Part shown: piece by piece, positions 24,528 to 36,270 of the stretch
How the letters are laid out: each line of letters begins with the position of its first letter
Position numbering within the stretch: the first letter of the stretch is position 1
Assembly: GCA_026874595.1 (NCBI GenBank)
Contig: CM049306.1
Span: forward strand, 93,611,642 to 93,675,641
DNA from: Sipunculus nudus
Taxonomy: Eukaryota > Annelida > Sipuncula > Golfingiida > Sipunculidae
Direction of reading: 5' to 3'
Length of the DNA: 64,000 nt
The notes under the pieces: generated by a model
Told to the model about the DNA's origin: nothing
What the model saw: the letters and a program-made list of their open reading frames with translations, nothing else
The model's database searches: none
Position numbers and translations under genes: made by a program

Positions 24528-24647
24528 TTATATACACCTGATATTTATTTTGGACCGTATTAATTTCAAAGGCGTCACCTATACTGAACCTACTCCTCTG
24601 CTACGACGCGGACAGTTTCAATGGACTGATTGTCGCCTTCACCAATT

Positions 24648-24850
24648 ACGTATTCGGCCCATATTCCCAGGTTCATTCGTGCATACGTGACAGTACGTTT
24701 GTGAATATTCTTTGATGACGTTCCCGGATCCGGATCATTGGACAGACCCACACCATTATCTCATCGATTCTTCATTTCTCATTTGCAAAATGATTCCGTT
24801 CATGTTTGCGTGAGTTATGTTGTGAACAAATACACAAACACACACACACA
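24648..24850. repeat. Dispersed repeat, family A, copy 2
   Basis: Second copy of the repeat at 3758-3965, in the same orientation. It retains CCATATTCCCA, TTCATTCGTGCATA, CCGGATCCGGATCATTG, GACAGACCCACACCATTA, TGATTCCGTTCATG and TTGTGAACAAATACAC, the last running into a CA microsatellite. Confidence 0.7.
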
Positions 24851-24919
24851 TTCAGGATCATACAGCCTCAAAAGGGTTTTAAAAGTGGAATAATTAACTC
24901 AAGCCTCTATGCCATGTGC

Positions 24920-25116
24920 CAGAACCGGTTTAATCAGACCAACGAGAGCCGAATTCGATGTTTTAAAACGTGGAGCTGGATACCACGTTCTCGTCGGTTT
25001 GATAACAATTCTTTGGCCTGTGCAAGGCCTGGTGCTGAAATCCAGACAATCTTGCTATATAAAGCAGCGGTTATAACGAATGAGATTTGGAACTCCTGCA
25101 GCGTATAACTGCTGCG
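24920..25116. mobile_element. Fold-back MITE, family C, partial copy
   Basis: Shares its right half with the element at 40176-40514: AGAACCGGTTTAATCAGACC near 24923 and CTTGCTATATAAAGCAGCGG then TTATAACGAATGAGATTTGG near 25050-25090. It also has an internal inverted pair, TTTAATCAGACCAACGAGAG against CTCGTCGGTTTGATAAC. The right terminus reads CTGCAGCGTATAACTGCTGC. I could not find the matching left terminus, so it is probably truncated or rearranged. Confidence 0.6.
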
Positions 25117-26093
25117 AAAGAAGTGTACTTACGTATTCAAAATTCCAAACTTGAAGAGAACTTCAAATGTCAAAAATGAAAGCAAAGTCACATATTCACA
25201 ACCTGGACCACGATGTATCCTGACTAACCGTATCTCTGTAATACGTGGATGACCGATCTAGTTGGCACAATTCATTAATAAAATGTTACATAAAAATTTG
25301 ATATCAGGAGTGAGGTCATTGTGATTTAGTTATATATATTGGTCTATATGAAATTTGCCTTTGAATGTACAAAAATAAGGCACTCCGAGCTAAATAATCC
25401 GGTATTTAAGTAAAAAAATTGAATACAGAACTTTTATGGTGTTCTTCAATAATTAAAATGTTAAATAAAATATGGTTGGCTTAATATCCATGCCTGTTAC
25501 TAACTCATAAGTTCTCTATTTAAAACATATGACAGATATTTGCCCTATGTGCATACAGTCAAGAGAGAATCCGGTCGTTATGAACACAAAAAGTACAGTT
25601 GCACCCCCCCCCCCCGGAGATCTGAGCATTCGTAGGCAAAGAAAATGTTGGCAGTATCTACAGGAAATTCCAATTTGACTTGTGCATGCGGCTAAAATTC
25701 ACCTTGGGAATAAAAAAATTAGTTTCTGCGATTCGAGCTTATATTATAAGCTAAATTACCATGAGAAATTCAGATTTACAGCATGTATTTAAAAAAATGT
25801 CCACACCCCCTACGCCCCCGCGTTAGGCTTCGCTCTGCCAAAGCATTAACTGCCCCCCCCCCCCGGTTTTTTTCAGAGGGTACGGCCCTGACTTACATTA
25901 GTTTGAGCCTAGCAGACATATTTCAAAGAACTAAGAGAAATGCACTTATTAGCTTACAAAGAACATTTTGAGACAGCAGTAACTGGGATAAGGTTACAAA
26001 ATCCATACAACAAATCGTATATTTCTGGGCTTGACTCCTATTTCAAGGCCATTCACTGCGCCGACTTACATTACTAGGCGTGGGACAGGAACT
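25117..26093. other. Intergenic DNA with poly-C tracts
   Basis: AT-rich, with no supported gene. C-runs of 12 lie at 25604-25615 and 25853-25864. The second follows a CCCCCTACGCCCCCGCG segment that may be an old MITE edge. Confidence 0.4.
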
Positions 26094-26101
26094 AGCAAGG
26101 G

Positions 26102-26485
26102 CAGAGGCGTTAATTTACCTTCCAGGAAGGAGGGGTTGGGTGGGGGGGGGGGGGGGGTGGGGGGGGGGGGATTCACTCGCAGACACACATATATCAATAT
26201 ATAAATATATAAGATATCTAGTTAGTGTCTGTATGTCACATTTCAAATATATATGCTGAATCACAGTTCAAAACTTTCCGATTAAGTATAAGGTTTTAGA
26301 AAAAAGGTATTATGTTTCCAGTATAAGTTAAACATTTTATGGTAAACTCATGAATGGAACCAAAGTCTATACTTCTATTTACAAATATATTTAATTTGAA
26401 ATGTATAAATATTATTTTCTGAACAGTGGGTGGGAGGGATGATGACATTTACCCCCAATGCCCCCCCCCCATATTGACGCCCCTG
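26102..26485. mobile_element. hAT-like MITE, family D, copy 1
   Basis: A 384-bp element bounded by CAGAGGCGTTAAT on the left and, read inward on the minus strand, CAGGGGCGTCAATATGGGGG on the right. It is flanked by an 8-bp near-duplication, AGCAAGGG (26094-26101) and ATCAAGGG (26486-26493), 7 of 8 matching. Termini of the form CAGNGG with 8-bp duplications are the hallmark of hAT elements. Long G and C tracts adjoin the termini (about 26142-26170 and 26457-26470). The AT-rich interior is shared with copy 2 at 41013-41405. Confidence 0.82.
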
Positions 26486-26493
26486 ATCAAGGG

Positions 26494-26744
26494 TCATTAA
26501 TCTTAGGAGAGTGCCGTGTGTCGAAGTTACAGTTACAAAGTTAATTTGAAGGCAGCAAAATGGTAGTAGAGTTTTTCTCCGTCGCCTTATCAATGCATCT
26601 AACCGTATGATTACAAAACACAAAGACGGCGTCCGTGTCACATAGGAGGTGTCAGAAGTGTACGGTGGATGTATAATGATGATTGACAGGTATACCAAGT
26701 TTTAGCTACCTACCTTCCAGTCATACAGAAATTAAGCGATGGGC
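26494..26744. other. Intergenic DNA
   Basis: No supported gene. A 107-codon minus-strand frame at 26375-26698 overlaps the MITE and is incidental. Confidence 0.4.
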
Positions 26745-26900
26745 CATTGTCCGTCCGTCTTACCGTCCGCAAGTGGGGCACAAATCTTAACCGATCAACC
26801 TAGAAATTTCTGACTCATAATCTAGGGAGGTCCTCGGGAAATCCCCTTGCAAAAACAAAACGAGGTCAATATGATGTGACCTATATTCTGTGACATGGAC
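26745..26900 (+). repeat. GTCCGTCCGTC-containing dispersed repeat fragment
   Basis: Carries GGGCCATTGTCCGTCCGTCT then TACCGTCCGC, comparable to the CCATTGTCCGTCGTCCGTCC segment of the fold-back repeat at 8381-8632 (minus strand there). The hairpin is not evident here, so this is a partial or diverged relative. Confidence 0.4.
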
Positions 26901-29559
26901 GGAGAAAGCATGCTTTTAGCACCGTGACAGTCAGACTCTTCAAAGTGTTTGAAGTATTGCATATATTCCCCTCAAAGTCAAATCATTGTGCTTACAAGTT
27001 TTCTTGTAAATATCGTAACTTAAATACAAGTACTCCATGTGTTTTCCTTACGTGCGATACATAGATTTTGTCAATCGAGATATAAGAGGAGTTCGGAAAC
27101 TGGTGACCTTGATCTTTAAGGTCAAAACCTAACCGAAATATGGACTCTTGTACCCCAAAAGGTTAAGGTAGAGCATTTTCTCCCACCGTAAATTTAATAC
27201 ACAAATTGTTTCTACCAGTTTTTCGGTGATCTTAAAGGTTTCATCTGTGGTAATATAGTGTTTATACTGGTTCTATTGTAACACATATTGTTACCTCCCA
27301 ACATATATGCAAATAGATATATAATCGCTGAATAGACCATTGCCGTTATATTAGATGCGCATAGGTGGAGTCCATGTACAGGAGGAACAAATTATTCCTT
27401 GACAATGTTACTGAACTACCAACAATGTAGATCCCCCGCTAGACCTCGCTAATATACAATATCTAGTCTTATGAATCTGCCGAATTTCCTTGTATGTCCC
27501 CAAAGGGAACCCCATCTACCATTCTCAGACTTCCCGACGAGTGCTTTTTCTAAATCCAGTGCTGCTTGCAATGACCCTCCACGGGTCACCAACACATAAA
27601 CGCTATCTGGCTTTTCTGGCGCTCAAGGTAAAGTTATTCAATGCATACACCTCCCTTCACCACTCCTCATTTACTTTATCAGGTAGTATGTGGAATGCTG
27701 GTTCATACCCCAATCCAAAAGCCCTCGATTACTATCCCTTTGCTGAATTGGATCTTCCAAAACCTAAAACTCCCCATTACTATACCTTAGATCTTCAAAA
27801 ATCTAAAATTCCCCTTTACTATACCTTTTCTTAATGGAACCTTTGACAGCCTCAACCATACATCATCGATTCGTGTTTCTCAACAGTGGAAAGTCGAATT
27901 TGCTACCTGTATCAGCCAGTACATTTGATTCGACAACGCAAAGTAGGCCATTCTACAAGATATATCCTTCTTCAGCAGAAAGGGTACTAAGACAATTGGC
28001 CAACGTGGGCTCAGCATACCTCTCCGTCTTATACAAATTCCACCTTTCCCTGACTAAAGCTTTACTTCTTGGTTTAAATCTGTACCAATACCCGGATTTC
28101 AAAACTTTGAAGGGGAGGCGATAACTTATGACTTTTTCCTTGTTTTTTTAACTTGCATTTGAGACTCTGAGAACACGACCACTAAGGCATGCAGGTGGAG
28201 TTTCAGGAGGCGAGCGGTCACGTACCTGGCCTTTATTATCCATATATATGTTGATCTTATTAAATCACATGGCGACAGCAAATGTAAGGTGTATATCTTA
28301 AAGGCCCCCGGAATATAAATGAAAGCAAAGCATGCACTTCGTCCACATGCTGAAAATCAGGGACTAGAGAGTCCAAGATAGTTTCATATATACGAGGAAC
28401 AATTACATATAAGTCAATCCTTCTATTTTGGATAGGTGTTACAAGTTTTTTACATAAAAATAGTATATTTGCATTGCTTCTAAACCTTTTTTCTCAAAGA
28501 GTTTACATATACGTTTTCAGTCACGAACCTATGTAATTTTCTGTCCAGCATCTAGTTTATGCTAACATTTAGGCAAGGTAATAGTTATGCCGAAGTTACA
28601 TTTGTATCCACCGTATCAGGGAATATAGCCATTAATATCGGATAGTCATTTTCTCTCTGACAGGGTTGACCAGAATTCAGTGCTTTAAATGACAGATAGT
28701 CAGTTTACTCTCAGGTGAAGTGTTAAAATACACAAACCTATTGTAAAGGTATAATGGGCCGCAACGCTTTTGTGGGAATCCTCGATCAAGGGCTTTTGGG
28801 CTTTTGATAAAGCTGAAATGATAACGTTAAACCATCCATCGTGGGTTGAAAGTGATGTTTGCGGATTTTTGTTAGCGTGACATAATACAAATATAGGCCG
28901 ACTCGAAACGTCATATTAAAATGTAGATTAATTTATACTTGTTGTATGTACGTGATTAACATGAAAATGATCTGACCCTCCTGAACTCGTTTCTATTTAA
29001 ACTGAGCGTTATCGCTTGATGGTGCGTTTAAGTACTAAAAGCTTACCCATTTTATTTTAAATATATATGTGAAAATTAATGAAAATATACGAGAAATCAG
29101 CCTGGCATATGAGGCATTTACAGATTAGTACAGAATTATAAATCACGTTGACATACTCAAATAAACGGTCTATTTACAAATAATTATAGAATCAGAAATC
29201 GGTTTCATGCTTTTAATGGATATATCGACCAACATGTATAATTCATTAAAGGATCGTTGTGGACCAAGAGAACATGTTGATAACATTATGTCTAAGTAAA
29301 TTTCTGTAGAATAGTAAAGACCGTTTACCTGAATATGGACATATAAGCTGTTAACAAATACTAAGACACATCATAGAATAGCCATGGCTCAGAAATGAAA
29401 AGTACAATCAAACTTTTAACGGAACTACAGAAGTTTTAAACTTAAGATTATTTTACTTTTAACAAATTAACAAATATTTATATAAAAGCAGATTAACCTT
29501 TAAAAGATGGGGGAAAATCAACAGTTTATGCACGTTTATATGTCATGACATTTTTTTAA
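26901..29559. other. Intergenic DNA with two adjoining open frames
   Basis: Two consecutive + frames (27490-27834 from TTG, 27834-28124 from ATG) form about 630 bp of open sequence. The first ends in a two-unit tandem repeat of about 46 bp giving PKPKTPHYYT then QKSKIPLYYT. No known domain, signal peptide or splice sites were recognised, so I do not call a gene. The rest is AT-rich without signal. Confidence 0.35.
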
Positions 29560-29800
29560 AATAAGGTATGGTAAGATTTCACGGACTTCAGCTCGCACTT
29601 GTTATGCTTGCCCTGGCAGCCGAGCGAGGTCATGTGACAAGATGTACAACGACTCGGACGGGATGTCAGGCCGCGGAACAGACGCCTAGGAACCTGACAA
29701 GAATCTGGCTTTGGAGCTGACTGAGTAATATCCAGGAAGATGCTGATATGACAGCTTATCAGGATACTCAGCCAGCCGTGCCAAAATGTTTACCTCAAGT
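29560..29800. promoter_or_regulatory. Candidate conserved non-coding element
   Basis: GC-richer, repeat-free, no open frame. It stands out from AT-rich flanks and precedes a long (TA)n run. Low-confidence call from composition. Confidence 0.2.
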
Positions 29801-29865
29801 GCCATTTACAGTTTTAATACGTGTACCTCGCAGCATAATCGAACCCCGTGCTTTCAGCTAATGTA

Positions 29866-29866
<1 letters not shown>

Positions 29867-29925
<59 letters not shown>
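29867..29925. repeat. (TA)n microsatellite
   Basis: About 28 uninterrupted TA units, followed 14 bp later by AATAATAATACG. A small hairpin (CATAACCATTACGGTTATG) follows at about 29948-29966. Confidence 0.97.
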
Positions 29926-29927
<2 letters not shown>

Positions 29928-32900
29928 GGCAGCTAATAATAATACGTCATAACCATTACGGTTATGGCATCTTATCTGACAGGTTTGTCCAGGTTTTAAA
30001 ATGCGGGTGAATGATTAACACATGGTAAACGTCGTAAATAAATCTATGTCAGTTATATTTAGACTTGACACTCATTGGAAACCTGCTCAATTTAACGACT
30101 CTGTAATTATATTTATCAACAAATAGAACTTTCGATTATTGTCATCCGGAGGAGTTGACCTAGTATTTGAAATTATTCCATGAAATATTTTACCAGGCAC
30201 ATATATAAAAAATATCCGAAATTTTTTTACTGATAAAACCTCTACGAATGGGACTGCAAAATAATTAAGCTCATTAACAGGTTTTCCGAACATTCAATAG
30301 AACTTTCAACAGAAATCTCAACAAGCAATTCATAACAATATGTACATTTCCCGTCCGTTCAGCGCACTTTAAAAGCAGCACAGGGGCTTGAGTTCGCGGT
30401 CTTCGATCTGACTAATAGGGATTACTATTATCAGAGGTGGCAGGCCTCTGTGACGGCGATAAGCCCTCTTTGCAGGGGGTCTTCTGGGGTCTGCCAACAC
30501 GACAGAACAAATCACCGCCGCACAACCGTCGTTAAATCGGTAAACACAGTTTATATGGCTGACCATTCTTGACCTGCTGGTTCATCTAAATGACCGGCCA
30601 CGCGGACCTTCCTAAAAGACGCCCAGGTGCCATATTGAAAGTAATCGACAAACATTCCCGATTGATTATGTATAATCGCGGAGTCCCGGTTAAAGCGACC
30701 CATCCTAGGTCGGAGTTTGTCCAGCCCGGGTGCCAGTGCTTGTTTTCTGGGGTTTCCAACAAGCTGTTGGTCCTCGGGTGGAGCTCGGGACACCACTAGA
30801 GCGCCGATCAGATGACTGGGGACTGGGAATGACTATATCATGGCCAGGTGTTGGGCTTGGTTGTAATGTAAGCCTACACGTACTGACGGCAACACAGGTC
30901 TCCAAAAGACAACCTAAACATCCTTAGCTATGTTTGACGTTGATCTTCAGACTAATACACCGCATAAACCGCCCTCGGTTCCCTCCTCATTGGTCTCCTT
31001 AAATTCTCTCGCCTCAGACTTCCGGATAATACATTCTGATCAATATAATGGGACAAACAGAAAAGAACAAAATAAATAACGGACTGGACAATTAAAGATG
31101 GCGCGTGAATCCTTTACGTCAGGCATTTGAATGTTTCACCAGGTTTTTGTCTTTGGATTACAGCGAACCTGCGTGCGTGCACTGAATTCCCCAGGTAAAA
31201 TACCAAGTGCCGAGGCTTGGTTACTACAGAAATTATCAAGAAATAAAAATTGCCATAAGGAACTTCAGTCAAGCGGATAACAATATAATTATGCAAAAAG
31301 TTAAAGAGACCATTTGATTACGGAGCAGCTTTGCCTTTTAATAAAAAGTGTATGACACAAGACGTTAAAGCTTCCCAAAAGTGTTTCAACCAACATACAT
31401 CATATAAAAAAATCAATTATCAACAGAGGTCGAAAAGGTAAGATATACTGGTTGTGCTTAATTACGTTTTATTCAATTAGATAAATATAATATTCCATCA
31501 ATATGCCGAATCGGACCAAAATAAGCATGAAGATATCTCTCATTAAAAGACAGTAAAAAGGTAATAAGCTGATGCATTTAGTTTTGAGTGTAAACATTAA
31601 TTATGTTAATTGAATATGTTCCAAAGTGATATAATAATTTTATTTTTTATTTGATCAAGTATGTCACACTGTTACCATCCTCAGCATGAGATAAATGGTA
31701 TATTTAATGTAATATTTAACCGTTCAGCCACAGAAGTCAACTTCTGCCAGACCGTCGGTAGATTTTGACGATTCCCTCGATGCCGAAATGTCTTATCTTA
31801 TGTAAGACACGTGACTATGTGGTAAGGGTCACATGCAAAAGCACAACGGTCCGATTTTAGAAATTTGCTGTCCTTAATCTAACACCAAACTATTGGTGGC
31901 ATATATGTATCGTCTTTTCAGCAGATATAAGTTATTTATTCCAAGGTTAAGCAATTCCCAATATTTTATCATTATTTATGATACTTCATAAGTCCCATTT
32001 GCATTCTCAAATATATATTTGTTAATAGATATTTAACACATTAAAGATTTTTTTCTGCTGGAATTATTACGGTTCCGATTCAGGCAAGCTGGGTTTGGTT
32101 GTATACTCAAACATATAACATTTTGCAATTTGCAACGCATTGAATTCTAAAAAATAATGTTAATGCGGGTTAAAATGTTGTATGAATAATCTTTTTTATT
32201 ATCATTTATATTATTAAACAAACATAGTTTGCACGAATGATCACGGGAGGAAAGTTTGGGAGAGAAAACCTTATAAAATCCCTTAATGCCAAATGAGCAC
32301 GCACTGAAAATTATGTAAAGGTTTTGCAGAATATAATGATAAATATAGCAGATAGAATGCTCGTTAAAATACGTTCAAATTCTACTAACAAACTAACAGT
32401 GGGTCATATAGATCTGAAGTAGTATTAAACATTCATGACCCAGCGAACTTTGTCCTATTAAATGCAATAAAACATATGCATTCGAATTTAAAGTATGAGA
32501 AAAAAGTTTAAGTATAAGAAAATTATTCGTCGTCACGCGGATATAATTCCTATAATCAAGTCATTATTTGATGTGACGTAGATCTACTTATATTACGTTT
32601 TGAATGTTTTTTTTTCCTAAGCAACTTTATTTTATGGTCTTCATCAATAAATGGTTGGAAGCTTCTTGATCTGGGGCCGTAATGAAAAGTAAAAGGTCCA
32701 TCTGGTACAAACCTTTCCATGGCCCATATAACTAAGCAAATATCTAATACCTGAAGATGTACAGGCAGAACGTGAAGGGATCAATTAAATCCTCTTGTGC
32801 AAATGAAAATCATAACTTGATTCATGGCAGAGCCAACGCAGATGCAATATTAGACGAGTGGACCCGAATGTCGGAGCTAATTTCATATCAACGCCCCATT

Positions 32901-33980
32901 TATCAGACACAAGAGACTGTTCATACCACTCTGTCAGATAACAGCGTCATTTATTAATTCCAGTGCCTGGTAGAAAAGTTCCCGGCACAATCCTGTTGTC
33001 ACGTGTCATTAGCATATTCAATAAAAAAAATCTACACCATTGAAGGACCCAAGTTTTAATATGATAGTTTACGCCTACCTAATACTGCGACTGATATCAC
33101 TGATTTGACGCTAGGTTTATTGTTTTATTCACAACCATAGTGTTTTATGAGTTTAACTGTCTTTCGGTAGACGCATGCTAATTGTTTCCGGGTGGCTGGG
33201 AGGGGGATATGTCCATAAACATAATTTTTAAATATCGAGAAAATGCCGTCGATCAGTTTATATTGCTTTTTTTTCATATTTTTTATCAATAATTTTTCAA
33301 TTATATATCTCGTAATGAAATAAATTTAGCCAAATAAAAAAAAATAATATTTTTTTTGTTGGAGGTAACTTCAACCATTTTTAATGCTAGCTTAACTAGG
33401 GATATATCTGTATATGAACATCTGTTTATATGTACATCTGCAGAATTCCATTCCGGTTTCGGACTATGTGACACGGCAATATCACACGTTTCCTCTCAGT
33501 TTCCTAGTGTAAACCATGCCCACTGACTACTGCACCTGCGGGTGTGTAGTCGACCCCATTGCTGAGTCATAAAACCTAGGAACCCCCGAAAGGCGCAATC
33601 GTTTGTGTGTAAAACTGGGCAGTTGGAGACGATCTTCCCATTAAGCCTGCAGAGCGCTCACCCTCGGTGGGGGTCGTCTGAGAAAAAATCCACCCGCCCC
33701 GAACTCACAATCTCCCGGCTTTGCTTCCTGTGCTCTACCCCTGACCCTCACAATCCGGTTTATTTAGCCACATTGAATTGTCTTAAATAGAAACCTATCT
33801 TTTTAAAAGAGTAAATAAAATATAAATTGTGAATAACATATATATTTCATAAGAATTAAAAAAAGTTATCGTTGTATGATGACATGCATACTTCATTATA
33901 TGTGGTACGTGGGAGCGTTCTGGAAATGGGTTTTGTACTGTTTATCATAAGGGGTGGGGGAATTCTCCTGAGACCTTGAG
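29926..33980. other. Intergenic DNA, nothing supported
   Basis: Unique sequence alternating AT-rich stretches with GC-richer islands at 30360-31020 and 33430-33790. Frames of 60-81 codons in these islands oppose each other on the two strands and have no motif. Confidence 0.4.
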
Positions 33981-34007
33981 CGGGTCCTCATTTTGCGAGG
34001 AGGGGAC

Positions 34008-34024
34008 GGGGGGGGGGGGGGGGG
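34008..34024. repeat. Poly-G tract
   Basis: A G-run of about 17, preceded by GAGGAGGGGACG. It may mark a remnant of a family D-type MITE edge, but no CAGGGGCGTC terminus was found beside it. Confidence 0.9.
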
Positions 34025-36000
34025 TAATTCCTTTGAATTTTTCCTCTCACATCTTTTCATTATACAAGGTCCTTGAACCGTAGACGTGTATGCATATATG
34101 CATTCATCAAAAACGTTATTATTGAATCAAATTTTTCAATTTGAAATTTATATAATATTATTTGGTATTGTAGTGAACAATAATAACACTTACAATGTCC
34201 AAGAAGTAGCCATTTTGGAATAATACGTATAGAAAGACGGAAAGACTCACTTACTGGCAGAGAAATAATCGTTTTTAAAATTGGTAAGAATCATGTCGGG
34301 TTGTTGGTGTTGCCTTCTTAAGATGAAATAATGCGATGTTTAAATATGATAAGGAATGGTATGTTATAAGGAACAGATACTTAGGCGCTATTTAAGTCTT
34401 TCCTCCCTATAATGTGAAACTTAAACATTTTAGATTTTCGAGATTTAGGAATTTTTCATACATCATAGCAAATAATAACGGGTGCCAGGAAACAGCATTA
34501 GGAAATATTTACAGAAATTATTAATTAGTAATTCGTGCCGCCAGCGTGAGTGGATTTATATTTAGTTTTGCCATTTCATCATCCGAACTGTTTACATGAA
34601 AAAAAGAAGAAAAAAATGATTAAAAATTTCAGTTGCACACAAGCACGCACACAGGCGCGCCAGCTTGCACACTGTTGCCACTAAATTTACGAGAATGCAG
34701 GACTTAACTGTGAAAATTGTGAAAATTTGTGTGCGCGCTCACTGAGGCTCAGTCTCACATCGTATCCTCTTTATACGAGAATTTAGAAGTGATGCGTTTA
34801 GAGTAGGTTATTTTATATGAAAAATGACATTTCCCGATTTGAGCAATGGCTGGGTAAATGTCATTCGGTTCGAAATACATGATAAAACCGGGGAACAATG
34901 ATTAAATATTTATACCAATAAAATCACTGGAGACCAAACTAAGCTTACAGAAACTATTTGAAAGAGACAACTGATGTATTAATATTGTTTTTATTTTGAC
35001 TAACGCTTTGGTATGCAAAGGAAAATAAAGCGATTGGTTTTTAGTGAGCAATATTTTAATTCCTCTATGAACCGTCAATAGTCTAAAAGACAACTTTTAT
35101 TTTCATACCTGAATAAGATAAAATGTTTTTTTGTAATCAGTACCTGAGGATAAGAAAAACATGACCTACATATAACGGTTCGTGGCAGTGGCGTATCATC
35201 TGAAGCCAAAACAGCTTAAAACAATTTAAGCAACACTTAGATAATAATATTATTGAATTATTCAAACTGTCCTAACTGTTCTGAGAATAAAAGAAAAAAG
35301 AGATTGGATTAAAATGAAGAAAAATATAATAATGAGATATTATTGATATTACGTTCCATCGGAGAAGGCCAATGGAATCTTTTTTTTTTTTAAATCAAAA
35401 TTGTTTTCGCTTAAATTAATAATTTGCACAAATAAAGGAGAGATAAAAATCGAGTTATGAGATTGAACACAATTAAAAAGAATATCTATTTACGAAGGCT
35501 GTGCCGATTAATCGGACATGGTCGTTATATTCGATTAAATTGGTCGCAGTTTCATGCAATCGATCATAAACGATTACGTATAGCATACGCACGTGCGAAT
35601 AAATCATGTATTTGAGAAAAATTGTCCGTTAGAATCTTCAGAAAGGCGGAAAATCATGCTGACGCCTCACAATTATAAAAAAAACTAATAGCATGATTTA
35701 CGCCTTTACGAATTACATGATTACAAAGGATGACAGTTTGAGCCCTGTGGCCAGTTCGGAAAACCTCTGCCGACCGTTGCCGATCAGGCCTCGGGTAAAT
35801 GTTACGGCGCAGTCCAGGTTTTTTATCTTAAAAATTCAGTTTATTATAGATGTCACATACATCGGCCGTTTAGGGTGGACTTCCTGGCGTGAACTTTATC
35901 CTCGTGCAGTCCAAATCAGTATACTTTAAATGACTGGCAGTACCTATACACGAAAAACATTGTTTTGCTCTAACACAGCGCACAACAGGTGTGCCGTTGA
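34025..36000. other. AT-rich intergenic DNA
   Basis: Nothing supported. 35500-35580 carries several ATCGATTA-type motifs that could be an old repeat. Confidence 0.4.
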
Positions 36001-36189
36001 CCCGGGATTGACCTTGCCTTTCCCGGTATAATTTCCACGGCAGCCCCCTTTTGAGGCTTAATGCCAACGGATGCGGGTCCGAGTGAGCTGTGGACCACAC
36101 CGTTTTGCCCAATGCGGATTTGCAGAAACCGGCATGGTGCTTTCACCGTGCAAGTAAACCAAAACGGTCAAAGGCCCGGGTGTCAAGGG

Positions 36190-36270
36190 CACGCGGCGAC
36201 ATGCCTCCCATGACGTCATATGAAATAACAGATCGAGCAGGTGACGTCACACGATATACATGACGTAGTA
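36190..36270. promoter_or_regulatory. Cluster of CRE/ATF palindromes
   Basis: Two perfect TGACGTCA palindromes (36211-36218 and 36242-36249) and a half-matching TGACGTAG (36261-36268) lie within 60 bp, inside a GC-richer island (about 35980-36250). TGACGTCA is the binding site of CREB/ATF bZIP factors. No TATA box or exon was found beside it, so an enhancer or an unannotated promoter are both possible. Confidence 0.5.
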
